Shown here: in pieces, positions 42,755 to 50,704 of the stretch
Numbering within the stretch: the stretch's first letter is position 1
Layout of the letters: each line of letters opens with the position of its first letter
Assembly: GCA_903919985.1 (NCBI GenBank)
Contig: CAIXKG010000204.1
Coordinates: forward strand, 1 to 56,869
DNA length: 56,869 nucleotides
Direction of reading: 5' to 3'
From: an uncultured Opitutia bacterium
GTDB taxonomy: Bacteria; Verrucomicrobiota; Verrucomicrobiia; Opitutales; Opitutaceae
The notes under the pieces: model-generated
Told to the model about the DNA's origin: nothing
What the model saw: the letters and a program-made list of their open reading frames with translations, nothing else
Database searches by the model: none
Made by a program: the position numbers and the translations under genes

Positions 42755-44281
42755 TCATCCGCGTCCCTCCCCTTTCACACCCGCCATCATCAACCCGACT
42801 TTCCCCTCGGTCGCCTCATCGCCCGATAGCTCGCCCACGAGTTCGCCGCCGGCCAGCACAAGGATACGATCAGCGAGGCCCAGAATCTCATCGAGCTCGA
42901 CCGAAACGACGAGCAACGCTTTGCCGGCATCGCGCAGCGCGATGAGTTTTTTGTGGATAAACTCAATCGCACCAATATCGACGCCGCGCGTTGGCTGGCC
43001 AATCAGCAGCACGCGCGGGTCGGAATCGATTTCGCGGGCCAGCACGAGCTTCTGCTGGTTGCCGCCCGAAAACGCACCGAGGCGCAACGCGGGATTCGGC
43101 GGGCGCACATCGTGCCCGCGCATTTTCTGCTCACAGTCAGCGAGTATCGCCGCGCCATTCATCAGCAGTCCGCGCTGAAACGCCGGAGCGTCGTGATAGC
43201 CAAGGATCGCGTTGTCCTGCGCCGAAAACTGCGCGACCACCCCGAGGCGAAGCCGGTCCTCGGGCACGTGCGCAAGCCCCAGCCGCCGACGCTCGTGCGG
43301 ACCAAGCTCCTCGCGCACCAGCGCGCGCCCGCCCAGCGTGATCTCGCCCTGATCGGGCCGGCGGATACCCGCCAAAACTTCCAACAGCTCCGACTGCCCG
43401 TTGCCCGCGACGCCCGCGATGCCGACGATTTCGCCCGCGCGCAAATCGAGGCTCACGCCCTTAAGGCGTAAGACGCCCAACCGGTCACGCACTTCCAAGT
43501 CGCGGCCCGAAAGAACGACCTCACCCGGCCGGGCCGGCGTTTTCTCCACCTTTAGCAGCACAGAACGACCGACCATCTGTTCGGCGAGCGCGCGCGGCGA
43601 CGTTTCCGCCGTGGCCGTTTCATGCACGATCGCGCCCTGTCGCATCACGGTCACGCGGTCGGTGATCGCCATGATCTCGCGCAATTTGTGCGTCACGAGA
43701 ATAACGGCTTTCCCTTCCGCGCGCAGCCGCGCCAGCATTTTGAAAAATTGATCCGTCTCCTGCGGTGTGAGCACCGCCGTCGGTTCATCGAGAATGAGAA
43801 TGTCCGCGCCGCGGTGCAGCGCCTTCAAAATTTCCACCCGCTGCTGCAGACCGACCGGCAGTTCGGAAACGACGGTGTCGAGCGGCACATCGAGACCGTA
43901 GTCACGCGCCAGCCGTTCCAATGCCGTGCGCGCCCGTGCTAGCCCACCGGCGAGTCGCGCTCCGCCTTCGACCCCGAGAATCACGTTTTCCAGCACCGTG
44001 AAATTTTCCACGAGCATGAAATGCTGGTGGACCATGCCAATGCCCGCGGCAATCGCGGCCTGTGGCGTGCGGATTTCGGCCGGCTGGCCATGGACGAAAA
44101 TTTCCCCCGCATCGGCCGGATGAAAACCGTAGACGATATTCATCAGCGTCGATTTGCCCGCACCGTTTTCACCGATCAGCCCGTGAATGCTGCCGGCCGC
44201 GACCGAGAACGAAACGGAACGATTCGCATGCACGGCACCGAAGCGTTTATCGATGCCGCGAAGCTCGAGCGCCGGGGACAC
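42755..44281 (-). CDS. BMP-type nucleoside ABC transporter ATP-binding protein (two ATPase domains)
   Basis: A 508-residue double ABC ATPase like NupO/YufO. First domain: Walker A GENGAGKSTLMNI, Q-loop GMVHQHFMLVENFT, signature-like LPVGLQQRVEILKAL, Walker B ILILDEPTAVLTPQE. Second domain: GVAGNGQSELLEVL, signature FSGGNQQKLVLAREI and LLIGQPTRGVDIG, the usual degenerate Walker B of this group. The GTG at 44281 is proposed since homologues start just before ALELRGIDKRFG; GTG codons at 44308 and 44389 are alternatives. It lies downstream of the substrate-binding gene, with a repeat-containing gap between. Confidence 0.9.
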   Translation of the reverse strand: MSPALELRGIDKRFGAVHANRSVSFSVAAGSIHGLIGENGAGKSTLMNIVYGFHPADAGEIFVHGQPAEIRTPQAAIAAGIGMVHQHFMLVENFTVLENVILGVEGGARLAGGLARARTALERLARDYGLDVPLDTVVSELPVGLQQRVEILKALHRGADILILDEPTAVLTPQETDQFFKMLARLRAEGKAVILVTHKLREIMAITDRVTVMRQGAIVHETATAETSPRALAEQMVGRSVLLKVEKTPARPGEVVLSGRDLEVRDRLGVLRLKGVSLDLRAGEIVGIAGVAGNGQSELLEVLAGIRRPDQGEITLGGRALVREELGPHERRRLGLAHVPEDRLRLGVVAQFSAQDNAILGYHDAPAFQRGLLMNGAAILADCEQKMRGHDVRPPNPALRLGAFSGGNQQKLVLAREIDSDPRVLLIGQPTRGVDIGAIEFIHKKLIALRDAGKALLVVSVELDEILGLADRILVLAGGELVGELSGDEATEGKVGLMMAGVKGEGRG

Positions 44282-44500
44282 CGAGGACGTTTCCCGATTT
44301 TCAACCACGAGGTGAAACGGTTGAGGGCGCCGATGCGGAAAGCGAAAACAAATCGCGATCGCCGCAAAATTCCACGGAAATTTGGCCACGAAAAGGCATC
44401 AGACTTTCTCCGATGCTGCGGCCGGCGGAAGAGGCAGACAGAAGGAGCGGCAATCTTGGCGCCTCGGCGCGGCCAAACCTCCGGTCCGCCGCATCGACGC

Positions 44501-44530
44501 GAAACCCTAAACTCCAAACTCGAAACTCTA
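44501..44530 (-). repeat. Half-repeat with iterated AAACTCC-type units
   Basis: GAAACCCTAAACTCCAAACT followed by CGAAACTCTA, located 14 bases after the stop codon of the binding-protein gene. It has the same iterated design as the arms at 7869-8000. No clear opposite arm remains in the gap to the ATPase gene. Confidence 0.45.
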
Positions 44531-44544
44531 GCGCTCGATGGCCG

Positions 44545-45564
44545 CTACGGCGCCTTGTACTCGGATACTTTGAGTTTCCCGGAAATGATGTCGGCCTTCG
44601 CCGCGTTCAAGCGCTGCTCGATGGCAGGCGTGACGAGCGCGCGGTTGAATTCATCGATCGAGTAATCGACGCCCTGGTCGGACAGCCCGAGGACAAACTG
44701 GCCTGGTTTCCACGAGCCGCTTCTCGCGTCGGCGAACGCCTTGTAGACGGCGACATCGACGCGTTTGATCGCGGACGTCAGGACGCTGCCCGGATGCAGA
44801 TAGTCCTGATTGCTATCACACCCGATACTGAGCTTGCCGGCGTCCTTTGCCGCCTGCATCACGCCCAATCCCGTTGCGCCCGCAGCGTGAAATACCACGT
44901 CGGCGCCGCGCCCAAACTGACTCTTCGCCAGCTCGGCGCCCTTGGCCGGATCGCCCCAGGCGGCGGGCGTGGAGCCGGTCATGTTTTGAAACACTTCCAC
45001 GTCCGCCTTCACGTATTTTGCGCCTTCGGTGTAGCCCAGCGCGAATTTGCGGATAAGCGGGATATCCATGCCGCCGATAAAACCGATTTTCCCCGTTTTC
45101 GAAACGAGCGCGGCCGCCATGCCGCAAAGAAACGAGGATTCCTGTTCGCGAAAATTGACCGACTGGACGTTGGGCAGGTCGACGACGGCGTCGATGATGA
45201 CGAACTTCACCTCGGGAAATTGTTTCGCGACCTTCTCGACGGCGGACGCCTGGGTGAAGCCCACGGCAACGATCACGGTGGCGCCGCGTTTGGCGAGCTG
45301 CGCCATCGCCTGTTCGCGTTGAGCGGCGTTGGTGATTTCGAATTCACGGAAGGCGACGCCGGAATCTTTTTTAAACCGTTCGGCGCCTTCGCTGGCGGAT
45401 TGGTTGAAGGAGCGGTCAAACTTGCCGCCGAAATCGTAAACGATCGCCGGTGCGAACGCCTGGTCCGCCGCGCGACCGATCGGCGCAAAAAAAGCCGCGA
45501 CGCCAAAGGCGCACGCGGCAAAGGAAAGAAGGCGACCGAACGAGATCAAAGGGGTGGTTTCCAT
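44545..45564 (-). CDS. BMP family nucleoside-binding protein
   Basis: A 339-residue periplasmic binding protein of the BmpA/Med family, first gene of the nucleoside ABC transporter. After a signal peptide (cleavage after about GRAADQ), the mature protein shows AIVYDFGGKFDRSFNQSA, EGAERFKKDSG, VIVAVGFTQASAVEKVAK, QESSFLCGMAAALVSKTG, IGFIGGMDIPLI and DVVFHAAGATGLGVMQAA. No standard lipobox Cys is seen, so it may be soluble or anchored differently. The start at 45564 is set by the signal peptide. The gene upstream on the same strand encodes a DUF1318 protein. Confidence 0.9.
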   Translation of the reverse strand: METTPLISFGRLLSFAACAFGVAAFFAPIGRAADQAFAPAIVYDFGGKFDRSFNQSASEGAERFKKDSGVAFREFEITNAAQREQAMAQLAKRGATVIVAVGFTQASAVEKVAKQFPEVKFVIIDAVVDLPNVQSVNFREQESSFLCGMAAALVSKTGKIGFIGGMDIPLIRKFALGYTEGAKYVKADVEVFQNMTGSTPAAWGDPAKGAELAKSQFGRGADVVFHAAGATGLGVMQAAKDAGKLSIGCDSNQDYLHPGSVLTSAIKRVDVAVYKAFADARSGSWKPGQFVLGLSDQGVDYSIDEFNRALVTPAIEQRLNAAKADIISGKLKVSEYKAP

Positions 45565-45651
45565 ACGGTGGCGTTCACGCTGCAAGAATCGGAGCAAGGT
45601 TCAATCGCGCAGACGCGTTTTTCGCCGGCGACGCGCGCCAAACATCAAAGC

Positions 45652-46026
45652 CTACTTCTTATACCAATCGCCGCTGTCTTTCTGGATCCAAACACCGGCG
45701 GCGCTGCTGGCCGCCAGCTGTTTCGCGCGGGCCCGGGCAACGGTTTCAGGGGAAGAGCCCGTCTGCTTGGCCAACGCGGCGTACACCGCTTCACGATCGC
45801 GATTCTCAGCTGCGACGACATCGCCGGCTTCCGCATTGCTCCCGCGCAACTCAACCAAGCCACGGTTATTTTCGCCGATAGCGCCCTGACTTTTAAGGGC
45901 ATCGAGTTTGGACAAGCGCTGATCCATGCGCGCTTTAATCGCGCCCAGATCCTGGCCTTGGGACGGAGCGATACCGAACACCAGCGCGGTCATTAAAAGG
46001 ACGAGACGGAGAAAATTCGTTTTCAT
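45652..46026 (-). CDS. ydbL: YdbL family DUF1318 protein
   Basis: A 124-residue exported protein. Signal peptide to about residue 25, then a DUF1318 domain: IKARMDQRLSKLDALKSQG, IGENNRGLVELR, AAENRDREAVYAALAKQTG and the C-terminal GVWIQKDSGDWYKK. In E. coli YdbL works with the lipoprotein YnbE and the large AsmA-like protein YdbH in moving lipids to the outer membrane. Here YnbE is present five bases upstream but no YdbH gene is nearby. Confidence 0.85.
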   Translation of the reverse strand: MKTNFLRLVLLMTALVFGIAPSQGQDLGAIKARMDQRLSKLDALKSQGAIGENNRGLVELRGSNAEAGDVVAAENRDREAVYAALAKQTGSSPETVARARAKQLAASSAAGVWIQKDSGDWYKK

Positions 46027-46031
46027 GGGAT

Positions 46032-46226
46032 TCAGGGTTTGGCGGAATTAACCGGGGAAGCGATGGAGGCCGATTTCTTGTCGAGATCGCCAAAGAAATC
46101 GCCGAGCGCCTGGTCGACCTTGACGTTCACGTCGAGGGTCGCGTGAACCTCGATGGGTTCGAGTTTCACATTGATGCAACCGGCCAGGAAAACAGCGCAG
46201 CTAAAAAGTAGAAAAACACGAGGCAT
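46032..46226 (-). CDS. ynbE: YnbE-like lipoprotein
   Basis: A 64-residue lipoprotein: signal peptide with lipobox FLAGC (Cys about residue 17) then INVKLEPIEVHATLDVNVKV, the conserved YnbE block, which pairs with the C-terminal end of YdbH in E. coli. The C-terminal extension (DKKSASIASPVNSAKP) is specific to this copy. It is directly upstream of the YdbL gene, so the two are surely co-expressed. The start at 46226 is set by the lipobox. Confidence 0.8.
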   Translation of the reverse strand: MPRVFLLFSCAVFLAGCINVKLEPIEVHATLDVNVKVDQALGDFFGDLDKKSASIASPVNSAKP

Positions 46227-46484
46227 CGCAAAAAGGGGTACCGCTCGGACTGCGCGTGGCAACGAAAGTTTCAAAATGCGGCGCCCAACTGACGCCCGAT
46301 CGTGGAACCTCGCAGCTCAGCGCGGAGGGTCGCACGGCGCGAGCAGCACAAAAAGCGCGGCACCTAAGATAGGTCCGAAGATAAGGCGGGCAGCCTTAAT
46401 CCGCCGCTTCAAGGCCCCTTATCCCGATTGAGCACCGCCAAACGGGCCCGTTAAACGTAACGCGCCCTACCCTTCAGACCCACG

Positions 46485-47789
46485 CTAGGGCTTGGGCGCC
46501 GCGGCCGCCGGCAACACAAAATCCTTGCCGTTCACTTTCACGTTTTTCAGCACCAGGTTTTCGACCTTACCCAACGCGAGCCGATCGTCGGCGAGAGTGA
46601 GATCAATGTTTTCCAACGTGATATTGCTGATCGTGCTTTTCTCGTGCCCACCGAGGGCGCCAAGCGTGCGAAATTGACCGCTGACGTTTCGAATCGTGAC
46701 CCCGTTGACCGTCGACATTGGCGGCGGCTGACCCTTCAAATCGAAAAACTGAGACCACGGCGCGACGTTCATGATGCGGCCACCGCCGCCGCTCACCTTG
46801 ATGTTCTCGATCAGAATATTTTCGTAGTGCTGGGGAGTGTCGGGCCGAAGCTTGAGCGTCAGCAACGTGGCTCGCCCGGAGATCACGTTATTGCGCGCGG
46901 TGACGTTGCGTACGGTGGTCGCCTCGCTGCCGCAGGTGATCATGCCGTTACCGTCGCCGAATTCACAGTCCTCGATCAAAATATTTTCGACCGGCGGGCT
47001 GTCTTTGTCGTTCGCCGCGAATGGACCCTTGCTGCCTTTCAACGCGACGTTGTCGTCGTTGCACGAAATGTAGCACTTCCGGATGGTGACGTTTTGGGAA
47101 CTGTCGATGTCCATGCCATCCGTGCTCGGCCCGCGCAGCGCGGCGGTGACGCTCGGGACGGTGATGCGCACGCCTTCGACCACGACATCGCGGCAATTGT
47201 AGATGTGAAGATTCCAGAAACCGGAATCTTGGAGCGAAATGCCTTCGATGCGTACGTCGCGGCAACGGTCGATAAACATCAGGCGAGGACGCTCGACTTC
47301 GAGGTTGGTGCATTTCGGATTTTCCCGGCGCCGTTGCCAGAAGGCTTCCCAGTAGACCGGGCCGCTACCATCCAGCTTGCCCTTGCCGGTGATGCGCACG
47401 CGATCCATGCCCTGCGCGTTTACGAGCGCCATGCGCCACGGTTCAAAGTGACCTTCGATGCGGGTTTCGCGCTTCGGGTAATCCTCGATTTGCTTCGAGC
47501 CGAGCAGCACCGCGCCTTCCGCGAGATAGAGTTCGACGCCAGATTTTAGAAAAATTGAACCACTGCGAAAAACACCCGTCGGGATCTCGACCACGCCGCC
47601 GCCCGCCGCACTGGCCGTGTCGATCGCTTTCTGGATGGCTGCGGTGTTTAGCGTCACGCCGCCCGCTTCCGCGCCGAACTCAGCGATCGAGTAATGTTTC
47701 GCCGCAGCCGCCGCGAACGCGGACGGCGGCATGGCCGCGGCAATAAGAACGATCAGGGCAGCAGTGAAGGGACGGAAACCGCAGGGCAT
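46485..47789 (-). CDS. Secreted GH28 family polygalacturonase-like protein with altered active site
   Basis: A 434-residue exported right-handed parallel beta-helix protein. After the signal peptide come SIAEFGAEAGG, GGVVEIPTGVFRSGSIFLKS and the helix rungs. Active-site motifs: GPSTDGMDIDSSQNV (NTD equivalent) and ISCNDDNVALKG keep the catalytic Asp pair, but the G-H-G loop reads FGDGNGMITCGSE, with no His, and the R-I-K motif reads LTLKLRPD. It therefore belongs to GH28 by fold but may have a modified or lost activity. It is isolated from the main pectin run (18.0-24.3 kb). Confidence 0.88.
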   Translation of the reverse strand: MPCGFRPFTAALIVLIAAAMPPSAFAAAAAKHYSIAEFGAEAGGVTLNTAAIQKAIDTASAAGGGVVEIPTGVFRSGSIFLKSGVELYLAEGAVLLGSKQIEDYPKRETRIEGHFEPWRMALVNAQGMDRVRITGKGKLDGSGPVYWEAFWQRRRENPKCTNLEVERPRLMFIDRCRDVRIEGISLQDSGFWNLHIYNCRDVVVEGVRITVPSVTAALRGPSTDGMDIDSSQNVTIRKCYISCNDDNVALKGSKGPFAANDKDSPPVENILIEDCEFGDGNGMITCGSEATTVRNVTARNNVISGRATLLTLKLRPDTPQHYENILIENIKVSGGGGRIMNVAPWSQFFDLKGQPPPMSTVNGVTIRNVSGQFRTLGALGGHEKSTISNITLENIDLTLADDRLALGKVENLVLKNVKVNGKDFVLPAAAAPKP

Positions 47790-47870
47790 AGGAGTGAAGG
47801 GGTTGATTAAAATCAGGACACAAGCCTTCCCGTTTACAGTCACGCGGGAATCGGACAGTGGAATTTGAGT

Positions 47871-48087
47871 CTACCACCTGTCCCAATCAGGTCCGGCCGG
47901 TCGCACCAGCAAGCGGTCCGCGAGGTAAATCGATTCCTCGATGCCATGCGCGACGCAGACGATGGTTTTCCGGAACTCAGCCCAGATGCGAAGCAACTCG
48001 TGTTGCAACGAGCGACGGGTGAGCGCATCGAGCGTGTGGAACGGTTAATCTACGAGCAGAACGGGTAAATCCAACGGCAGCGCGGAA
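47871..48087 (-). pseudogene. Remnant of a NitT/TauT/SsuB-type ABC transporter ATPase gene
   Basis: The minus strand reads LPVLLVD-stop-PFHTLDALTRRSL then QHELLRIWAEFRKTIVCVAH and GIEESIYLADRLLVRPAGPD before a stop. This is the Walker B to switch region of nitrate/sulfonate-type ATPases (LLMDEPFGALDALTR, LFVTHDIDEAVYLADR). The Walker B Glu codon is now TAA, and the N-terminal half with the P-loop is missing. It is a clear gene relic beside an intact yifB. Confidence 0.75.
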
Positions 48088-48147
48088 CCAGCTCGTGGGA
48101 TGGAGGCAGATTGCGGCGGCTTTTTGGATCTAGGCGACGCGTTTCCC

Positions 48148-49692
48148 TCAGTAAAATACGCTGCGGTCCAGCGAACGGTACTGGATGGCCTCGAGCAGAT
48201 GATTCGCCTCGATGGAGTCCGTCGCGGCGAGATCGGCGATGGTGCGGGCCACTTTCAAAATGCGATCGTAAGCGCGCGCCGACAGGTTGAGTTGCTCCAT
48301 CGCCTGTTGCAGCAGATCGCCGAGCGTGGAGTCGATCGCGCCGTGTTTGCGGATCTGGGCGTGGGACATACGGGCGTTGGTCGTGGTCTTCGAGCCGGCG
48401 AAGCGGGCATGCTGGCGCGTGCGGGCGGCCTGCACCCGCTCGCGTAAAACCGCCGACGTTTCGCCGGGCAGGCTCGAGCGGAGTTCGGTGATGCCCACCG
48501 CCGGCGCCTCGATGTGGAGGTCAATCCGGTCGAGCAACGGCCCGCTGATGCGCGCCCGATAGCGCTGCACTTGGGAAGGCGCGCAACGACACTCGTGCTT
48601 GGGATCGCCGAGATATCCGCACGGACACGGATTCATGGCCGCAACCAACATGAAGGCACACGGGAGAGTGACTTTGCCGGCACTGCGCGAGATCGTGACC
48701 ACGCCGTCTTCGAGCGGTTGCCGCAGGACTTCGAGAGCGGAGCGCTTGAACTCGGGTAATTCGTCGAGAAACAACACGCCGTGATGCGCCAGCGAAATTT
48801 CCCCAGGACCGGGAATGGTGCCGCCACCCAGCAGAGCGATGTCCGACACCGTGTGATGCGGCGAACGAAAGGGCCGCGCACCCCACGTTGTCTCACCCGA
48901 AATCGTGCGACCCGCCGCCGAGTGAATGCTCAGAATTTCGAGATGCTCTTCGAGGGTCGGCGGCGGCATGATCGTCGGCAGACGTTTCGCGACCATCGAT
49001 TTGCCGGCACCTGGCGGTCCGATCACCAGAAGATTATGCGAACCCGCCACCGCAACTTCGACCGCCCGACGCAGCGCGTGCTGGCCCTTGATCTCCGAAA
49101 AATCAGCCGTGGCATCGAGCGACGGCGCCGCCGTGGCGCGATGGCGGGCCAGTGCGGGGTCCAGCGGCACCAGCGGCTTTTCGCCGCTGAGAAAACGAAA
49201 AGCCTGGTCGAGGGATTCGACGCGGTAGACCGCGACGCCCTCCACCAACGCGGCCTCCTCGGCCGAAAGCGCGGGTAGCAACACGCCCCGTTTCCCGAGC
49301 GAGCGGGCGAGTCGCGTCATCGCGAGCGCACCTCGGACTGGACGCGTCGCACCGGAAAGACTCAGTTCGCCCGCGATCAGAAAATCATCCAGCGCAGGCG
49401 CGAGCAGTTGTTTCGTCGCCACGAGAATGCCGAGCGCGATCGGGAGATCGTAGATCGGGCCTTCCTTGCGCAGATGGCCCGGAGCGAGGTTGATCGTGGT
49501 GCGGGTGCGCGGGGGTTTGAAGCCGCTGTTGCCAAGCGCGGAAAAAACGCGGTCCTCTGATTCCTTCACAGCAGCGTCGGGCAAACCGACGAGATAGATG
49601 CGGGGTTCGCCCGCTTCGCCGGCGTTGACTTCGACGTGAACGGGCGCGGCCTCGATGCCTTGCAGCGCCGCCGAGGAGATTGTGGCGAGCAT
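48148..49692 (-). CDS. comM: YifB/ComM-like AAA+ ATPase (magnesium-chelatase family)
   Basis: A 514-residue ATPase with three parts: an N-terminal Lon-protease-like domain ([41 protein letters not shown]), the Mg-chelatase/AAA core with Walker [17 protein letters not shown] (about residue 225) and Walker [12 protein letters not shown], and a C-terminal Mg-chelatase domain ([28 protein letters not shown]). The zinc-like [13 protein letters not shown] insert is typical. In naturally competent bacteria ComM drives branch migration during recombination. Length and order are standard. Confidence 0.94.
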   Translation of the reverse strand: MLATISSAALQGIEAAPVHVEVNAGEAGEPRIYLVGLPDAAVKESEDRVFSALGNSGFKPPRTRTTINLAPGHLRKEGPIYDLPIALGILVATKQLLAPALDDFLIAGELSLSGATRPVRGALAMTRLARSLGKRGVLLPALSAEEAALVEGVAVYRVESLDQAFRFLSGEKPLVPLDPALARHRATAAPSLDATADFSEIKGQHALRRAVEVAVAGSHNLLVIGPPGAGKSMVAKRLPTIMPPPTLEEHLEILSIHSAAGRTISGETTWGARPFRSPHHTVSDIALLGGGTIPGPGEISLAHHGVLFLDELPEFKRSALEVLRQPLEDGVVTISRSAGKVTLPCAFMLVAAMNPCPCGYLGDPKHECRCAPSQVQRYRARISGPLLDRIDLHIEAPAVGITELRSSLPGETSAVLRERVQAARTRQHARFAGSKTTTNARMSHAQIRKHGAIDSTLGDLLQQAMEQLNLSARAYDRILKVARTIADLAATDSIEANHLLEAIQYRSLDRSVFY

Positions 49693-49696
49693 AACG

Positions 49697-49801
49697 TCAG
49701 CCGCCCTTCAGTCCGCGTTTGATGATCTCGATATTTTGCCCGGCGGCGACGAGGTAACGATTGGCTCCACCCGGATAGGGCGCGGCGAGCGGGCGGTTCA
49801 T
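49697..49801 (-). CDS. Small protein, second part of a possible split gene upstream of yifB
   Basis: A 34-codon frame, [20 protein letters not shown] then [14 protein letters not shown], ending four bases before the yifB start. Its ATG overlaps the stop of the frame upstream. An ATGAA-TTT-ATGAA direct repeat lies at the junction. If one eight-base unit is removed, both frames fuse into one protein of about 85 residues. Confidence 0.45.
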   Translation of the reverse strand: MNRPLAAPYPGGANRYLVAAGQNIEIIKRGLKGG

Positions 49802-49962
49802 AAATTCATCCGACTCTCGAAATTCGCGGTCAAGCGCGCCGAGTTCATCGGGTTAAGGATCGACGCGCCCGGAAACAGGACGCGAAAGATGACGCCGGTG
49901 AAGTGCTCCAGCGCGACCAGATCCTTGGTGCTGACCGGGAACGGCGACGTCGCGGGAGTCAT
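49798..49962 (-). CDS. Small protein, first part of a possible split gene upstream of yifB
   Basis: A 54-codon frame with coding-like composition (LVALEHFTGVIFRVLFPGAS, then [20 protein letters not shown]). It is not a family I know. Its stop overlaps the start of the 34-codon frame by four bases, so the two are translationally coupled or are halves of a single gene broken by a short duplication. It lies in the same orientation as yifB and may be the head of that operon. Confidence 0.5.
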   Translation of the reverse strand: MTPATSPFPVSTKDLVALEHFTGVIFRVLFPGASILNPMNSARLTANFESRMNL

Positions 49963-50063
49963 GCGGATCGATCGTTAAAATCCCCTTGAAGGCCCGTTGG
50001 CATTGGCGCGATTACGAATTTGCAGAAAAGCGGAGCAAGGCCTAACCCTGTCTTTCACGTTGT

Positions 50064-50648
50064 ATGACACTGGGTATTACCGGCGGGATCGGATGCGGCA
50101 AATCAAGCGCTGCGCAGGCTTTCGCGGCGCGGGGCTTTGCCCTGATCGACTCCGATGCTTTGATCCGCGAACAGGTCCTGACCGCGCCGTCCATCGTCGA
50201 GGCCGTGCGGCAGCGCTATGGCGATGGCGTCGTGACTGCCGCCGGCACCATCGATCGCTCCGCGCTGGCGAGTCGCATCTTCACTGATGACACAGAACGC
50301 CATTGGCTGGAAAGCCTGACGCATCCGGTCCTTTTGGAACTGTGGCGTCGGCTGCTCGCTGGAAACCCGGCAGGGCCTTGGGCCGTGGAGGTACCGCTGC
50401 TGTTTGAGCAAAGTTTGGAAAATTGGTTTGATTTCACGATCTGCGTGGCCTGTTCTCCGAGCCAGCAACTCGCCCGTCTGGAGCAACGCGGCCTCTCGCG
50501 CACGCTCGCCGGCCAACGTATCTCAAAGCAATTGCCGCTGGCGCGCAAAATCGAGTTGGCTGACATGGTCCTGTGGAACGACGGCTCCGCCGCTTTTCTC
50601 CAAGCTCAGGTCGACCACCTCATCGCTGCGCTGCCGGCCCTCCGCTAA
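50064..50648 (+). CDS. coaE: Dephospho-CoA kinase
   Basis: Last step of coenzyme A synthesis: phosphorylation of dephospho-CoA at the ribose 3'-hydroxyl. The 194-residue protein has the P-loop GITGGIGCGKSSA (residues 4-16), the acceptor-side GFALIDSDALIREQV with the Asp pair, HPVLLELWRRL, EVPLLFEQ and the ACSPSQQLARLEQRGL lid region. Length is normal. It is upstream of rho in the same direction (56 bp gap). Confidence 0.95.
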   Translation: MTLGITGGIGCGKSSAAQAFAARGFALIDSDALIREQVLTAPSIVEAVRQRYGDGVVTAAGTIDRSALASRIFTDDTERHWLESLTHPVLLELWRRLLAGNPAGPWAVEVPLLFEQSLENWFDFTICVACSPSQQLARLEQRGLSRTLAGQRISKQLPLARKIELADMVLWNDGSAAFLQAQVDHLIAALPALR

Positions 50649-50704
50649 CTCCCATTTCGCGCCTTTATCCGGGCGCACCCTCCCTGTTTTTCGTTCAATT
50701 TTTC

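Noticed and set aside
44062-45996. A plus-strand frame of 644 codons opposite the BMP transporter genes
   Set aside because: It lies antisense to well-supported genes (BMP-binding protein, ATPase start, YdbL) and its translation is Arg/His/Pro-rich without any family motif, as expected for a shadow in high-GC DNA.
49655-49978. A plus-strand 107-codon frame ahead of coaE
   Set aside because: The minus-strand frames in the same place have more protein-like composition and are coupled to each other and to yifB.
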